Assembly: GCA_964017155.1 (NCBI GenBank)
Contig: OZ024857.1
Location: forward strand, 8,169,690-8,233,689
Length of the DNA: 64,000 nt
Source: Oasisia sp. SBJ-2009
Taxonomy: Eukaryota; Annelida; Polychaeta; Sabellida; Siboglinidae
Direction: 5' to 3'
This document shows positions 47,146 to 61,504 of the stretch, in pieces. The position numbers and the translations under genes were made by a program. The notes beneath the pieces were generated by a model. That model was not told the DNA's origin and made no database searches. It saw only the letters and a program-made list of their open reading frames with translations. Every line of letters starts with the position of its first letter. Within the stretch, counting starts at the first letter, position 1.

Positions 47146-47899
47146 TTAGACTGTGGATGGTAACTATCATTCGAGAACAAGAAGTGCTTCTTAGCCACCG
47201 TCTATTAAAAACTTGTAGACGTACCCTTACCAATCTTCTCCCGATCTGTGGTGAGATGTCAAACCACAGGAGAGGTTGAGGCGCGAGAGTTCCCAGAAGA
47301 TTATTCTGGCTGGAGCAGCTACAAGGAAACCATACGACTTTAGGATGTTCCCTGCAAATGAAGACAACAAGAAGCAGCTCTGCCACCTCCTACCGTGAGT
47401 ATGAAGTGCTCAACAGGCAGCTTCAAGCTGGAGAAAACCGAGATGGCTGTGCTGATCGTAGAAGGGAAAGCCCGTCAACTCATCTCATTGAACGAAGAAT
47501 TGAGTTGAAAGTCCGTATTGTTATTATTATTACTACACAAATATCACATTATTCTCATAGATCAGATCGACTTCACTCTTTCTATTATATCCTCAGCTTT
47601 CAAACACCAGTGGCCCTTTGTGATTCAAGTTGAGGTGCGTGAACTGGCCACAATCTACAGCAACCAACAGGAGATTGACACAAGAATGGTGCTGTACATC
47701 CATCGCGCCGCAGCCCTTTCATGGATACAAGAACGCAGTAGTCAGAACCACTGACACAAATATCTTCGTGATTCTACTTTGCCCCGTCCACGCCACCAAG
47801 CAAGCTGACTGTATACCATGATACCGGGTCAGGGAAACATCGACAACTAATCAACCTCTCTGATCTCGCAGTATCTGTGTATATGGCAACAACTCTATA

Positions 47900-48565
47900 G
47901 TGAAACCCGTCCAGGTCCATAAATTACTTGGTTTATACGTGGACAGTAATCTGACCTGGAACACACACGTAACCAAGCTGTGCGCCAAGTTGCGCAGCCG
48001 TTTGTATTTGTTCAATCAGGTGAAACGACTAATGCCACTACATGTTCGGAAACTGTACTTTTCAGGAATGGTTCAACCACTAATTGATTACGGGTGTGTT
48101 ATATGGGGAAGCTGTGGACACAGTTTGCTGATGAACGTTCATAAGATGATGAAACAATATGCGCGTGTAATTTTGAATGTAAAAGACCGGCGACAGATTT
48201 CGACTGTAACACTGTTTCGTACTCTAGGATGGTTGCCAATTGATGTTCGGATACGTTATTTCACTTCCATTGTAATGTATAATGTCATGCATGGGCACGC
48301 ACCTGGCTACCTCACTGATCTGTTCGTGTTAAACAACAGTGTGCACAATCATCACACTCGCAGCTGCACAAATATTCATGTGAAGAAATACAACCTGTCC
48401 TTAGGCCAGCGCACATTTGCTTACAGGGGTGCGAAACTTTGGGACACGATCCCGGAATGTATAACAAATGCGAATAGTGTAGACACCTTTAAAACACACT
48501 GTTTAAAGTTTCTCGTGAAAGATGTGTACAATTGCATGCATTTCCCGATAAATACGCTTGAGTGA
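47900..48565 (+). CDS. LINE reverse transcriptase, C-terminal part
   Basis: The open frame of 221 codons contains LLGLYVDSNLTWNTHVTKLC, KLYFSGMVQPLIDYGCVIWG, RVILNVKDRRQ, LFRTLGWLPIDVRIRY, HNHHTRSCTNIHV and RGAKLWDTIPECI. This is the thumb and C-terminal region of CR1/L2/Jockey-type non-LTR reverse transcriptases; the palm with the FADD box is absent because of 5' truncation. The frame is intact, so the insertion may be fairly recent. The start given is only the first open codon; no genuine initiator is expected. Confidence 0.88.
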   Translation: MKPVQVHKLLGLYVDSNLTWNTHVTKLCAKLRSRLYLFNQVKRLMPLHVRKLYFSGMVQPLIDYGCVIWGSCGHSLLMNVHKMMKQYARVILNVKDRRQISTVTLFRTLGWLPIDVRIRYFTSIVMYNVMHGHAPGYLTDLFVLNNSVHNHHTRSCTNIHVKKYNLSLGQRTFAYRGAKLWDTIPECITNANSVDTFKTHCLKFLVKDVYNCMHFPINTLE

Positions 48566-49003
48566 TTGTTTGCATTTCGCAGGTAGATTGTTTTGGATTC
48601 AAATGAAATGTTAATTTTTTTTTTTTTTATACAATTGTGCCATCGATCTATTTTATATAAACGTTTTTTTTATTATAATCAATACTTTTTCTTTTAAATA
48701 ATGTTAAATAATATATTAATGTAATTTTTTATAATTATTCTAATATTTTATATTTTATAATATTTTAATAATATGTATTTGTTTATAATTACAGTTTATC
48801 TAATTTTATTTTTATCTATTTATTGCTACAGCGGTTATGTTTATATTGTTGTGAACTATATATTTTATCTATAGCTTTATTGTATGTATGTATATGATGT
48901 ATGTATGCATGTAAGATGATGGCCCATTGAAAATCACGATATACCACGTGACATGGTTACCATCACGAAATAAACCTTTTACTACTATTACTATTACTAC
49001 TAC
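48566..49003 (+). other. LINE 3' UTR
   Basis: Very T/A-rich sequence following the stop, ending with AATAAACC and an ACT-type microsatellite tail. Confidence 0.7.
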
Positions 49004-50349
49004 TATCCCTTCGAGAAAACTACTGTGCAACTCTTCTTGGGATGTTTTCAGTGGAGAAGACTTCACCAGTGCCTTCAAAGGGAAGGGGGGAGGTGGGGCC
49101 CCTAAAAAGCTGGAGAAGAACTCCAGGTTTCATAAACAGTTTCTGCAATTTGGTGAGGAATGGAATCTCAAGTCTCACGTGCTGGAGCAGTTGGAAGAGT
49201 TCACCTGCCTGGTGTACGGACAGAACCGCGAGTCTTCGATGGACGGCCTCCGTGCCAAACCCCTGCGCAAGATCGTGGGTGAGGAAGAGAAAGTCACTTC
49301 CAAACCTAAGGTCGACCTGGCTCGCCTTTCTCCCTGCCACCCTGCTTTGAAGCCACACCTCCAGCGGGTGAACCACCGCGTAGTGTTATATAAGCGTGCT
49401 GACGAATCCATCCTGGAAAAACAAAATCCCTACGATGATGGTCAAGGGTGGATAAGGACTGAGGATGGAGTGTTGGGACCGGTGTGTTCCTGGGATGGTG
49501 CGTTACCAAACTCACTGGCTGGTCTCCTGGACACTGGCGATCGTGAAGAGGGAGAAGAGGAGGAGAAGGAAAACGAGGAAGAACGAGTTTGACTTTGACG
49601 ATATCAGTTAAAGCAATCGTGAATGATGATCTAACACTTATCGTATGAAGCCCATGGGAAAAAGATCATTCTGGCTTGCTGTTTACCTGGATCAGTAAAC
49701 GAGTTGGTAAATGAACTTAGTGGAATTCCTTTATTCACAATACCTTGACTAGATCCCCATATCAATCGTTGGTCATAAAAACACGATTTCGTAAGTAAAT
49801 GCCCTCAAAAAACCCTCTCAACTTACCTGCAATATTGGCTGAGATACAGCGTACATGTCACATTTTCAATAATGCTGGCACTTTATAATTTGCATAGCTT
49901 GCCAGGAACACACGTAGTTAATCCAAGAATGGTCCTTTAATGATCGTAGACCCTGAACACATGGGTATGGACACCTTGTTAGTGCTGTTATGTGCAATAT
50001 TGGCCGAGATATGGTAAAAAATAGATTTTTCGATAATGGCGGCACTGATCTGCATATTAAACTGTCAAAGACACATGTGATCATGTCAACAATAACTTTA
50101 TTATGGTCGCTGACCCTCATAACATGGGTCTATACATCTTATTTTGTCGGTTATCTGCAATACTGGCTGAGATACAGTTAAAAATAGATTTTTCAATAAT
50201 GACGGCACTAATTTGCATAAAAACGATACGTGGGACATTTTGATGACTTGTTAACATAGCAAACCGTTTTCTACGTATTTTTGCCGATCTAGTGATACCA
50301 ATTAAAAGTATATTTCACGGGGTGCACGGTACCCCCCTTTCCGACTAGA

Positions 50350-51018
<669 letters not shown>

Positions 51019-51130
51019 GGAGGCGCGGTAGCTCAGTGGTGGGGCGTCCATATATCACGCGAGAAGATCGCCATTTGAAAATTGGACTACTTTGTCACAT
51101 TACGTTTCGTGGCTTACGTCTTTTCGACTA
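51019..51130 (+). mobile_element. tRNA-like SINE head
   Basis: GGAGGCGCGGTAGCTCAGTGG is a canonical A-box region. The B-box side (GATCGCCATTTGAAAATTGG) is degenerate. Extent of the element unknown. Confidence 0.45.
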
Positions 51131-51237
51131 AAACATAGTGAGAATCCTTTGGACTCTTCCATATGGCATAATAAATAAATTGGTCATAAATAAATAGTAA
51201 TTAATTAATTAATAACTTCTATAACGTATCATCACAT

Positions 51238-51405
51238 GGAAACCCTACGGAGGGGAACGTTCTATAGGAAGACCGGCGAGACGATGGAGAGACCAATTAG
51301 ATAACCACTGGTGAGGTACCATCTGGCAGAGAATAGCGCTGTGGATACAGCATGCTTCGCCCAACCACCGACCACTACGGCTGCACACTGATGATAATGA
51401 TGCCG
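51238..51405 (+). pseudogene. Degraded LINE C-terminal fragment
   Basis: The frame reads KPYGGERSIGRPARRWRDQL, DNHW, stop, GTIWQRIA. The GRP.RRWRD(Q/D)L block followed by W and a later W...A is the end of many LINE-encoded polyproteins. One in-frame stop and loss of similarity after GTIWQRIA show decay. Confidence 0.6.
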
Positions 51406-53656
51406 CGAATATCCTCCGAGCTCAGTGGCGCAACAAAACCAGTGATCAATTAAGCCTCATCATAATCGAAGACAGGGCAAAAGTCTTGGATGGATGCGCT
51501 AAAAAGCTAGGGAGAATAGGCGCTCTGAAACATATAGGTTTCTGGTTACGGCGAAATATAAAACTATTTCCAGCTGATATACATTGTCTGCACAAAGGGT
51601 GAGTACTGTACATCCCATGAAGTGAAGAGGAAAACACCAGCCACGTACTTTCTGTTTCTCATTTAAAATCGGATAAGCGTAGCGCCAGCGGCTTCATAAA
51701 ACACCCTACACCGACGACGTTGCTGACAGCCACGAATAAGTATCACAAATCAGGGTCTCGTAAAAACGCGAGGGAGTGTACGTAAAACTTGCGAAAAATG
51801 ACGATGTCTCCCACAGATATGTTCCACTTGATCGAGTGCGGTACAAGAGTTGCTCCCGACTGTTGTTGGTTGGTTAGCGTGGATGAGTTACCTCCAGGTT
51901 ATGGGTTGTTTTACTAAGAGTCAATTACATCTTGGTAATTATTTATCCGTGGGCTGCCTCTTCAGGTTAGGAAGGATAACACAGGCTTTACACGCGGAAC
52001 ACATACATTATATGACTGTATAAGTGAGAATCACATTTTGCAATACGATCATGAACTACACATTTCAGATCTGCTGCGTCGTCATTTGACTGAGTCGCAT
52101 TTAATATTATACCCCGACCTCCGTCATGCTTTGTCTTGGGGTTTTTGCCAGCTATTCTGATAAGGGCTAAATGTGTGAATGACGTTAACATTGTTACATG
52201 CTATCTCGTAAATCACATATTCTCACATACCATTATGACATAAAAGACTTTTGGGTCAGAAAGACAACACAATACACAGCGGACTGTACGAATGTTCTAC
52301 GTATTCGGGATTCATTTTGATGGTTTAACGAGCATTTATTTAGCAATTGGTGTTGTTTGGGTTAATTTTCAGTTGATCCATTTCGAGTTTTATCTTTGAC
52401 CTAACATCATGTAACGTAGGCAACTGGCATTGTTTATCCATGCACTACCTAACCAGTTTCCACGAAATCAAGTTTTCTAAATGGTAAAGAACCACGTCCC
52501 CTTCTGGTCTCTAAGCTAGACTGCAAGCCACAAAATATGATGTTACTTCATACAAATTGCAAACAACTTCTTAAGGTGTCCTTAACCACTAAGCAACTTC
52601 CACGAATAAAGAATAATGAGCGTAAAACAAAATTCATGATTTAAATGTTCATTCTAATAGTGTTTGCATCACAGAATCCAACAAATGCATTGCGACGTTT
52701 TTTTGATAGGGATTATATGTCAAATGCGACAGGTCAAGCAATGCAGTATTACGTCAGCCTGTATGGTTACTGCTGTGTATAACATGTTGAGATATGGCGG
52801 CTGAAAGGAAGGTCATGTTGAATGCTTGTAACGGAGGCCATGACCACTACTTGACATTTCAGTGCTCCACGGCCAACCGCCAGATCTTACTGTGACACTC
52901 ATTTCACTAACAATGTCTTGAATTCACAAAGGAAGCACTATCGATCCTTCATAGGGCTTCAGTAACATCGGCAGTAGTATCTGATATGACAAACATAACT
53001 GCCGCTAGGTTTGGCATGGATACACGGGGCGCAGAACAACTACTAAGCACACAATGTATGTCTTCTCCACACTTGTTTTGAGCTACCACTTACCTGTTCT
53101 ACCATGGTATTTCCGGTACATTCTACTGCTGGTATCTGCTGCAAAATCTGGCTACAATTACATACGTTTATAGTTATGTTTTTCTGTCGTGTCCAACATA
53201 GAACCAATATTCTTTGAACGTAACCTCTTGTGGTTATACGAATGTTTTGTTTTCAACATCAGGTCAGCCACAGTGTACTAAAGAGGTCAGCCACAGTGTA
53301 TAAGTGCCAATGCAAAGCAGACGTGATCGTAGCTAAGTGCAAAAACATTCCTCTCGCAACATGACTATGGATATACTCTTGGGAAATCGAAGCAGCAAAG
53401 AGGACGCAAAAACTCTGTACCTCAGACACAGCAACCGTCGAACGAAAGTCAATGACATAGAAAGCAGAAACACTGATGTCGTGAAGAGCTTGTGCTGCAG
53501 AAATAACTAGTAATGTGTTGGATTGTTTAATTTCGCGGTCGAAAACGAGCAACATTTAGTTTCAAGCTCACCTTTAAGTTGTCGTACCACAGAGAATAGA
53601 AGATTCTGAAGAAACAATTGTAACCATAGGCCAACATACTTATATTCAGTAGAAAT
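51406..53656. other. Two kilobases without a recognised gene
   Basis: A 98-codon hydrophobic open frame at 53259-53555 (-) has no recognisable family. GTCAGCCACAGTGTA is duplicated at about 53262 and 53286. Confidence 0.5.
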
Positions 53657-54540
<884 letters not shown>

Positions 54541-54562
54541 ATATATAGATATAGATATAGAT

Positions 54563-54622
<60 letters not shown>
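54541..54622. repeat. (TAGATA)n/(TA)n microsatellite
   Basis: TAGATA units, then about 30 TA units, at the end of the tetranucleotide array. Confidence 0.95.
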
Positions 54623-54624
<2 letters not shown>

Positions 54625-54954
54625 CCACATCTTACTATTCTATTGACAACGTACGTTTCTTCAAAAGATGTCAGGACTGTCTTTAGATGATTGATCAATG
54701 TTATGATTAAATCACATTTACTAGCGTGTTATTATTGAGGTAACGAGCAAAATACAAAAACGTCACCGAGCAAACTAAAAAGCGTCTCCTTGAGACAAAA
54801 TCACCACTGGCATTTTGTTTAATTTGTCAAGCCTTAGAGCTAAGTTGCTGTGTTATGTTCACACGGATACGTACATTCCGCCGTGGCTCAGGTTTGATTT
54901 GTATTTATTATTGTGTACCAATGTGTTGTACTTTTTATGTTGAGACAATACATA
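54623..54954. other. No gene recognised
   Basis: Nothing seen before the 3' end of the minus-strand LINE relic. Confidence 0.5.
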
Positions 54955-55461
54955 TATTCTTCTTCTTCCGGATACCGCCTAGCCCCAACACGCTGAGGAT
55001 ACAGGCGGGCGAACAGAAACAATCTGATTTTATTTCTTTTAAGGTACAATATGTCAGTACAGTAATTAGTGCATGTAAACAGTGGAATGATGCTAAGTCT
55101 GGATATTGTTCTTAAATGAATCAAGGCTGTTTTGATTTACAACATGTTGTTTGTTTACAATATGGAGTTACAAAGTCGGGTGGTACTTGGGAAAAAAATA
55201 ATACAAGTGGTAATTATATATGGAGTGAGGGATAAAGTAAGACAAGGAATGCTATTTTATAGTAACTGTGTTTACAGGAATAAGATATGTTTTTGCTGGT
55301 ATACCCACTAAGCCATTTGCTATTTTATATATCATGCATAGTTTAGCGTCATTTCTTCGGTCAGATAGGGATCTCCATCCTAATGTCTGGAGCATATCGG
55401 TTACACTTGAGGTATTGTGGAGGCGATGTATGACATACTGAGCTGCACGGCGTTGGATCAT
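54955..55461 (-). pseudogene. LINE reverse transcriptase C-terminus and 3' UTR
   Basis: The minus-strand frame gives IQRRAAQYVIHRLHNTSSVT and DMLQTLGWRSLSDRRNDAKL, then MIYKIANGLVGIPA, the region following the catalytic palm in Jockey/CR1-type elements. After a stop the similarity continues in pieces (YNYHLYYFFPKYHPT, SLDSFKNNIQ) to about 55090. The 3' end near 54957 has GAAGAAGAAGAATAT, a GAA-type tail. Truncated at the 5' side and with stops. Confidence 0.72.
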
Positions 55462-55470
55462 TTCTAGTTG

Positions 55471-56303
<833 letters not shown>

Positions 56304-57104
56304 TATTAAAGAGAAACTGGCATATGAACATTTCAAAACAATAGTTTTTGCGATGGGCCATGAATCCAATCAAACAATCGCAAATATATAAACTTATCAA
56401 TTTGCATATTGTTTAGGAGATACACACCATTACAATTTTTTTAAACAAATCATAGTCACAACTCTATCAGTAATTTTATTTGATTTGTGTATACATAACT
56501 TATATTTTTATAGATGACTATGTAGTATGTACACACTATTGCACAGAGTGATACTCTGGAGACAAGTGTATAAATAAAGTTTATTATTATTATGTATTAA
56601 CAATCACCCACAAAATGACGTAACCAATCATCTACCTTGTGATTAGCATAGCAGTGTTGATAGAAGCCGCACAGACGTTAATACGTACAATTGACTGCGG
56701 ACCGAGCACCGCTCACACTGACCGGAAGTGCCGGAAGTGGCGGTGAACGCGCGAACTGGACGAAGGACGAGTCGTGGAGTGGAGTGGACATGGGTCAAGT
56801 GGCAAGAGAAGGAGGTGGTCAGTGGGCGGCCGGACACGTCTTCCCTGGGTTAATCTCTCGGTGTCCACTTGTCGACAGATTGAGTTATCAGTGACCTCCT
56901 CCGCGTACATGCTTCCGTGTGTACGCGTGACGTCATCGTGGTGCGCGGTGGCACTGTGTGTGAAGCACTAGCTCTCGGCCGAGTCGACCCGGGTCAGGTT
57001 CGCGTATCAATTCCAGTGGGGCTGAAGTCTTCTTGGAGAAGTCGACATGGTGTTCACTTGAACTGGTCAGCCAGGGATAGAGTGTAACACGCCACTATGT
57101 AGTC
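56304..57104. other. No gene recognised
   Basis: A possible retroelement 3' end lies at about 56560-56597 (GTATAAATAAAG then TTATTATTATTATG). A GC-rich part at 56690-56990 has 65-67-codon frames on both strands without similarity, and TGACGTCA at 56928. Confidence 0.45.
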
Positions 57105-57150
57105 ATAAGAACTGGAAATAGCGCTATATTTGAATTGACATTTACGACAT
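57105..57150 (+). mobile_element. Possible SINE tail remnant
   Basis: AAGAACTGGAAATAGCGCTA and TATTTGAATTGACATTT loosely match the SINE tail. Confidence 0.35.
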
Positions 57151-57613
57151 GGAACCTCGAGCAAATGCCACTTAATTAATGACCTACTTCGCTAAAATTG
57201 CACGCACATTTGCCTTCGTACAGTCCATAGCCCAATGATCCCTTCTCCGCGTGCCATCTGCTTTTGTTTGGGTCTGGTTAGAAGTCTGGTTCAACCGTGT
57301 TACTCGTCCACCCTCTCCCACACACAAGGCTCTCGCACAACGTGTGTAGTACTCCAGCTTAATCCCCTCGACCTCCGTCGCCGAGATGTATCACGTCTAA
57401 GGACGCGCCACCTTGGACGGTTCCGTGTAGGCCACAGTTGGACGAGAACACCGGTGAGGCGAGGAATAACCGGCAGAAGAAGGTGGGTCTCGCATAGACC
57501 GCTATTTCCGGCAGGCGTGGAAGCAACAACAACAATAACGAGTTGATTACAGCCCAGCAATATACATCACCAAAAACAACGACTAAATTTGTTGCTACTA
57601 TTACACTTATTAG
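57151..57613. other. No gene recognised
   Basis: Moderate GC content, 80-100-codon frames on both strands, no family recognised. Confidence 0.45.
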
Positions 57614-57647
57614 TACTACAACTACAACTACAACTACAACAACAACA

Positions 57648-57721
<74 letters not shown>

Positions 57722-58167
57722 CACTACTACCACTACTACCACTACTACCACTACTACCACTACTACCACTACCACCACTACCACCACTACCACCACTACC
57801 ACCACTACCACCACTACCACCACAACCACCACTACCACCACTACCACCACTACCACCACTACCACCACTACCACCACTACCACCACTACCACCACTACCA
57901 CCACTACCACCACTACCACCACTACCACCACTACCACCACTACCACCACTACCACCACTACCACCACTACCACTACTACCACTACTACTACAGCTACTAC
58001 AGCTACTACTGCTACTACTGCTACTACTGCTACTACTGCTACTACTGCTACTACTGCTACTACTGCTACTACTACTACTACTGCTACTGCTGCTACTACT
58101 GCTACTGCTGCTACTGCTGCTACTGCTGCTACTGCTGCTACTACTGCTACTACTACTACTGCTGCTG

Positions 58168-58223
<56 letters not shown>

Positions 58224-58224
58224 G

Positions 58225-58322
<98 letters not shown>
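57614..58322 (+). repeat. 710-bp (ACT)n/(ACC)n/(GCT)n trinucleotide array
   Basis: ACA/ACT, then ACT, then alternating ACT-ACC, then ACT-GCT, then ACT again. Poly-Thr, poly-Val and poly-Leu frames of 258-342 codons are artefacts of the 3-bp unit. Confidence 0.97.
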
Positions 58323-58323
<1 letters not shown>

Positions 58324-58834
58324 TTAGCAATAATAATAACGCAAACGTCAACATCGCCTTTCTAAGAGTTACTACGTAGGTGAACAAATCGACAGAGTGT
58401 TTTCAGGAAATATTTATATAAATTACTTGAATCTCTGGTTATAATTGTAGATTTCTATCTATCTCATCCGCAATATCTCTGTTCGTAATTGTAAGTTACA
58501 AAGATAACAATCAAATTATGTGACAGTCTTTCAGACATAGGTCCGACATTTTATATAATATATCTTAATACTAGTAAGAAATGTCGTATATTATTTATGC
58601 AAGGCAACGTTTTTATAATATGAAACCGAATTAGAAAACACATGCAAATTAGGTGACAATAGTAATAGAGGTAGTAACTGACAAGAGTTCCATGGACGAA
58701 TGCATTGCCAAGGAGAGACGCCCATACCGCGTGTGCGATGCTATGGTAATTATCACTTAAGTCTGCAGTCATAGACCTTAAATGCAATCACGAGAGGTTG
58801 TATGGCGTAATGATTCAAATTAGCAATAACTGTG
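58323..58834. other. No gene recognised
   Basis: AT-rich; no coding or repeat similarity seen. Confidence 0.5.
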
Positions 58835-59110
58835 AAATCATGTGCCTCGGCGAATACGTGCCTTGTACTGGCGGGTCGGAAAACGATAAATTTGCATAAT
58901 ATGTGGATGTGTTGGGTGAAATACTGTCGCTAATACACACTTACAACCCCGCGCACGTCATATACGGGGATGACGCGAATACAGAACTGAACGGGAACAC
59001 GCCTCATGCACATGGGTTAAGGAATTTATGTCAGATTATAATCTTAAGGCGTGCTTAGATGCTCCAGATGCGTAACTGTATCATATAAGTCCAAATCGCT
59101 TTAGCTCCGG
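58835..59110 (+). pseudogene. LINE endonuclease-domain relic
   Basis: The frame reads VLGEILSLIHTYNPAHVIYG then DDANTELNGNTPHAHGLRNL, corresponding to the ...VIIGGDFNTDL..... block of LINE apurinic-type endonucleases. The catalytic GDFN has become GDDAN. Frameshifts follow, and a trace of downstream sequence (SPNRFSSGTD) appears near 59090. Confidence 0.65.
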
Positions 59111-59237
59111 AACGGATCCTTTCCTAACCACGGCTACATTAAGAAGAAGGTCTTTGGATGCACTACTTGTTGGTTTCTGGTAGTTTACCGCTGACAGTTT
59201 TATAAGATCACAACACTGATATGTTAAACACAACGTA

Positions 59238-59550
59238 ATGTAGAGCGCAATGGCTCAGAGGTAGAGCTTCGGACTCTCGACTATGAGAACCCGGGTTCGA
59301 ATCCTGTGCTGCGGTGTTCACTCCACATTGCTCCAGTTCACTCAGCTGTATAAATGAGTACCTGGCAATAGACAGTGGTGGATATCTGTACGAGCAGCCT
59401 TCGCGCATTAATTACAGCATATGGCTGGATGCTTCCCAGAGAAGCCGAGATGGTGTCTGAGTGAACAGGTCTGTCAGGGAAGTAAAGTGTAAAGCGCTTT
59501 GAAGGTCCTGAGGACTGGATACTGCGCTATATAAGAATTTACATTTTACA
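59238..59550 (+). mobile_element. tRNA-derived SINE, full-length reference copy
   Basis: The head has an A box (TGGCTCAGAGGTAGAGC at 59251) and a perfect B box (GGGTTCGAATCC at 59293), the internal RNA polymerase III promoter. The body continues with GACAGTGGTGGATATCTGTA, CGAGCAGCCTTCGCGCATTA and CTGTCAGGGAAGTAAAGTG. The tail is AAAGCGCTTTGAAGGTCC, GGACTGGATACTGCGCTATA, TAAGAATTTACATTTTAC. The palindromic GCGC tail is reminiscent of conserved 3' domains of ancient invertebrate SINE superfamilies; I cannot name the family. At least three near-complete and three partial relatives are in the window. Confidence 0.92.
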
Positions 59551-60170
59551 ACATAGCGTCAGCCATATCTGTAGCTGCGCTTACTGGGCCCAGAGCACTG
59601 TAGATTTCCCGATTGGCGGCCATGTTAACGTTTCGTCAGAATAAATGGAAACTGTACCTGAGAAAAATCTGCCATTCTTACACAGTCACAGCAATCACGT
59701 CACAACTCATAAAATACAAGTATGTGCGTTGCCCGACAATATTGACCAAATTAACCACGTTGTTATGCATCCACAGGGTCACGTCAACAAACTGGTTCAA
59801 AGCTAACTACAGTCTTCCTAAAACGCTTCAGTACACTGCATATACATAGCACTTAATCCATTAGTATGCCTGCTCTATTGTACTTATTTCACGGCGGGTA
59901 CACGAGTAAGCCAACATTTCGGTGATATTACCGCTTCTGTGTTTGCAAATTGCCAATTATCGCCCTTAGTCATATATCGGCTTAGCTACAAGTCACATAT
60001 GAATTAAATTAACACACACCACTAATCTACAATCACGCATAAGTTCAGAAATGACGTCAACAATTTATCACTTCCGTCCCACGAGACTCGACGCAAGCGA
60101 GAATGGGAGGCGACTGCACTACCCCACGGCGTATAGCCTACGCAATGCGCGGAAATCCGGTGAATTAGCG
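59551..60170. other. No gene recognised
   Basis: Unique sequence; TGACGTCA at 60052. Confidence 0.5.
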
Positions 60171-60258
60171 TTGCGTCGCGTCGCGTCGCGTCGCGTCGCG
60201 TCGCGTCGCGTCGCGTCGCGTCGCGTCGCGTCGCGTCGCGTCGCGTCGCGTTGCGTTG
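60171..60258 (+). repeat. (GCGTC)n pentanucleotide array
   Basis: About 17 units of GCGTC; highly CpG-rich. Confidence 0.97.
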
Positions 60259-60683
60259 TCTTACATTGCATTGAGGCTTAACAAATATTTTTTATACTTC
60301 CCGCACCGAACCTGTCATATCAACCACGATTGTCTGACACACAAATAGCCGGTCCTTAGAAGGTAACTCAGATAGCATACATCGCTTTTGCAAGGCTATA
60401 CGGAGTGTTTAGTGTGTAATCATCATCACTACGTAGATAAGATGGGTGTTTCCGTGAAGTAGGCAGTTTTCAATGTGTCAAATTATTTCAGTTCAAAATG
60501 TGTTCTGCCAGGTCTGTTCAATTGAACACCATCTCGACGTCTATTGGAAGAAGTTAGCGACGCTGCAAAATATGTCCATACATATGCAACATTCGTTATA
60601 GACTAAAGTGGTACTCGTATACCTGCGTGAACTAGTGCAATGTGTGACGAACGAATTTTCCAAAGGTTCGAAACTGCAGTAAG
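60259..60683. other. No gene recognised
   Basis: No coding or repeat similarity seen. Confidence 0.5.
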
Positions 60684-60752
60684 ATGATTAGACCCGGAAT
60701 ATACTAAATTGATAGCTCGATGCTTTAATCACTTTGCCACGGCGCCTCGTTA
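60684..60752 (-). mobile_element. tRNA-like SINE head
   Basis: On the minus strand GGCGCCGTGGCAAAGTGATTA (A-box region) and TTCCGGGTCTAATC (B-box-like) are spaced as in a tRNA with decay. Confidence 0.4.
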
Positions 60753-61504
60753 ACAATACACCGCTCGCTTATAAGACTTGACAAATTTCTTGTTCGTAAC
60801 TGTAAGGCCTATTGGTATAATGATGAATGTATACATAATGGTATTGGTGATGGTAATTACGAAAAACTATTATCGTTATTCAAACATGACTACAATTATC
60901 CTGACACCTTCAGAACGTCTCGTGTAACACAACACGGCCCCGTTTTGTAGTACACACCCGGCGCTGTTGGAGTTCTGAGCTTGTACGTGGTGTAGAATAT
61001 ATCGGGAAAACTTGGTACGTGACGTTGAATGGGAAAGAGTCCCGAAACGACGTGTTTTTAATTATCCCAATCCCGCATCTCCCGCTGATTCCCGGAATAT
61101 CAACTGACCGTTAACGGTAATGATCGTGTGTCAATATATAAAGCCAGTATTAGTTGGTTACATTACCACTGACAGCAAGACGGACGTGGCTGACTGGCAC
61201 ATGGGCGCAGACATATTGATTCTGACCGCGGGGGTTCATTCGCTTTGATCATCTCCGTATCTACATATGCACTGGCGCTTAATCCAGGTGTGATATGTTT
61301 GGGTGTTCCATTTCAGTCATGTGAAATCCTGCTGCCGAGATTTGCGAAAATATGGGATACGTTCGGGTATTATTATTATTATTATGTACACCGTGTTTGT
61401 ATACATAGAAGCATACGTACGTATATACATAGATACATAAAAGTATGCCAGCAAACACACTTGCGCTCGCGTACACGCATACGCACTCGCGCGCATATGA
61501 ACAA
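60753..61504. other. No gene recognised
   Basis: Nothing seen up to the hexanucleotide array. Confidence 0.5.

Larger units (their letters stand above)
47876..49003 (+). mobile_element. 5'-truncated LINE inserted in the right arm
   Basis: The insertion lies between CTCGCAG at 47871 and CCCTTCGAG at 49008, exactly where the left arm is continuous. TATC at 47872-47875 and again at 49004-49007 is the likely target duplication. The 3' end carries AATAAACC and ACTATTACTATTACTAC tail repeats. Only the end of the element is present, as expected from target-primed reverse transcription that stopped early. Confidence 0.85.
47270..49592 (+). pseudogene. Transposon-associated protein gene, split by a LINE
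   Basis: In order along the plus strand: DFRMFPANEDNKKQLCHLLL (about 47337), LEKTEMAVLIVEGKA (about 47430), LATIYSNQQEIDTRMVLY (about 47640), a frameshift, NAVVRTTDTNIFVILL (about 47730), YHDTGSGKHRQLINLSDLA (ending 47871), the LINE, then CATLLGMF and EDFTSAFKGKG (about 49030-49085), KKLEKNSRFHKQFLQFGEEW, NPYDDGQGWIRTEDGVLGP and an acidic tail with a stop at 49592. From memory, proteins with EADTR, SPDTDV and GCDTTSAF-type blocks recur as uncharacterised, multicopy genes in invertebrates; the acidic motifs suggest a PIN-like nuclease fold. A small intron at about 47510-47617 is possible. The copy is broken. Confidence 0.7.

Noticed and set aside
53259..53555. 98-codon hydrophobic frame on the minus strand, considered as a GPCR fragment
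   Set aside because: No DRY, NPxxY or other conserved receptor motif could be placed.
57359..58387. Poly-Val, poly-Thr and poly-Leu open frames
   Set aside because: Products of the ACT/ACC/GCT trinucleotide array.
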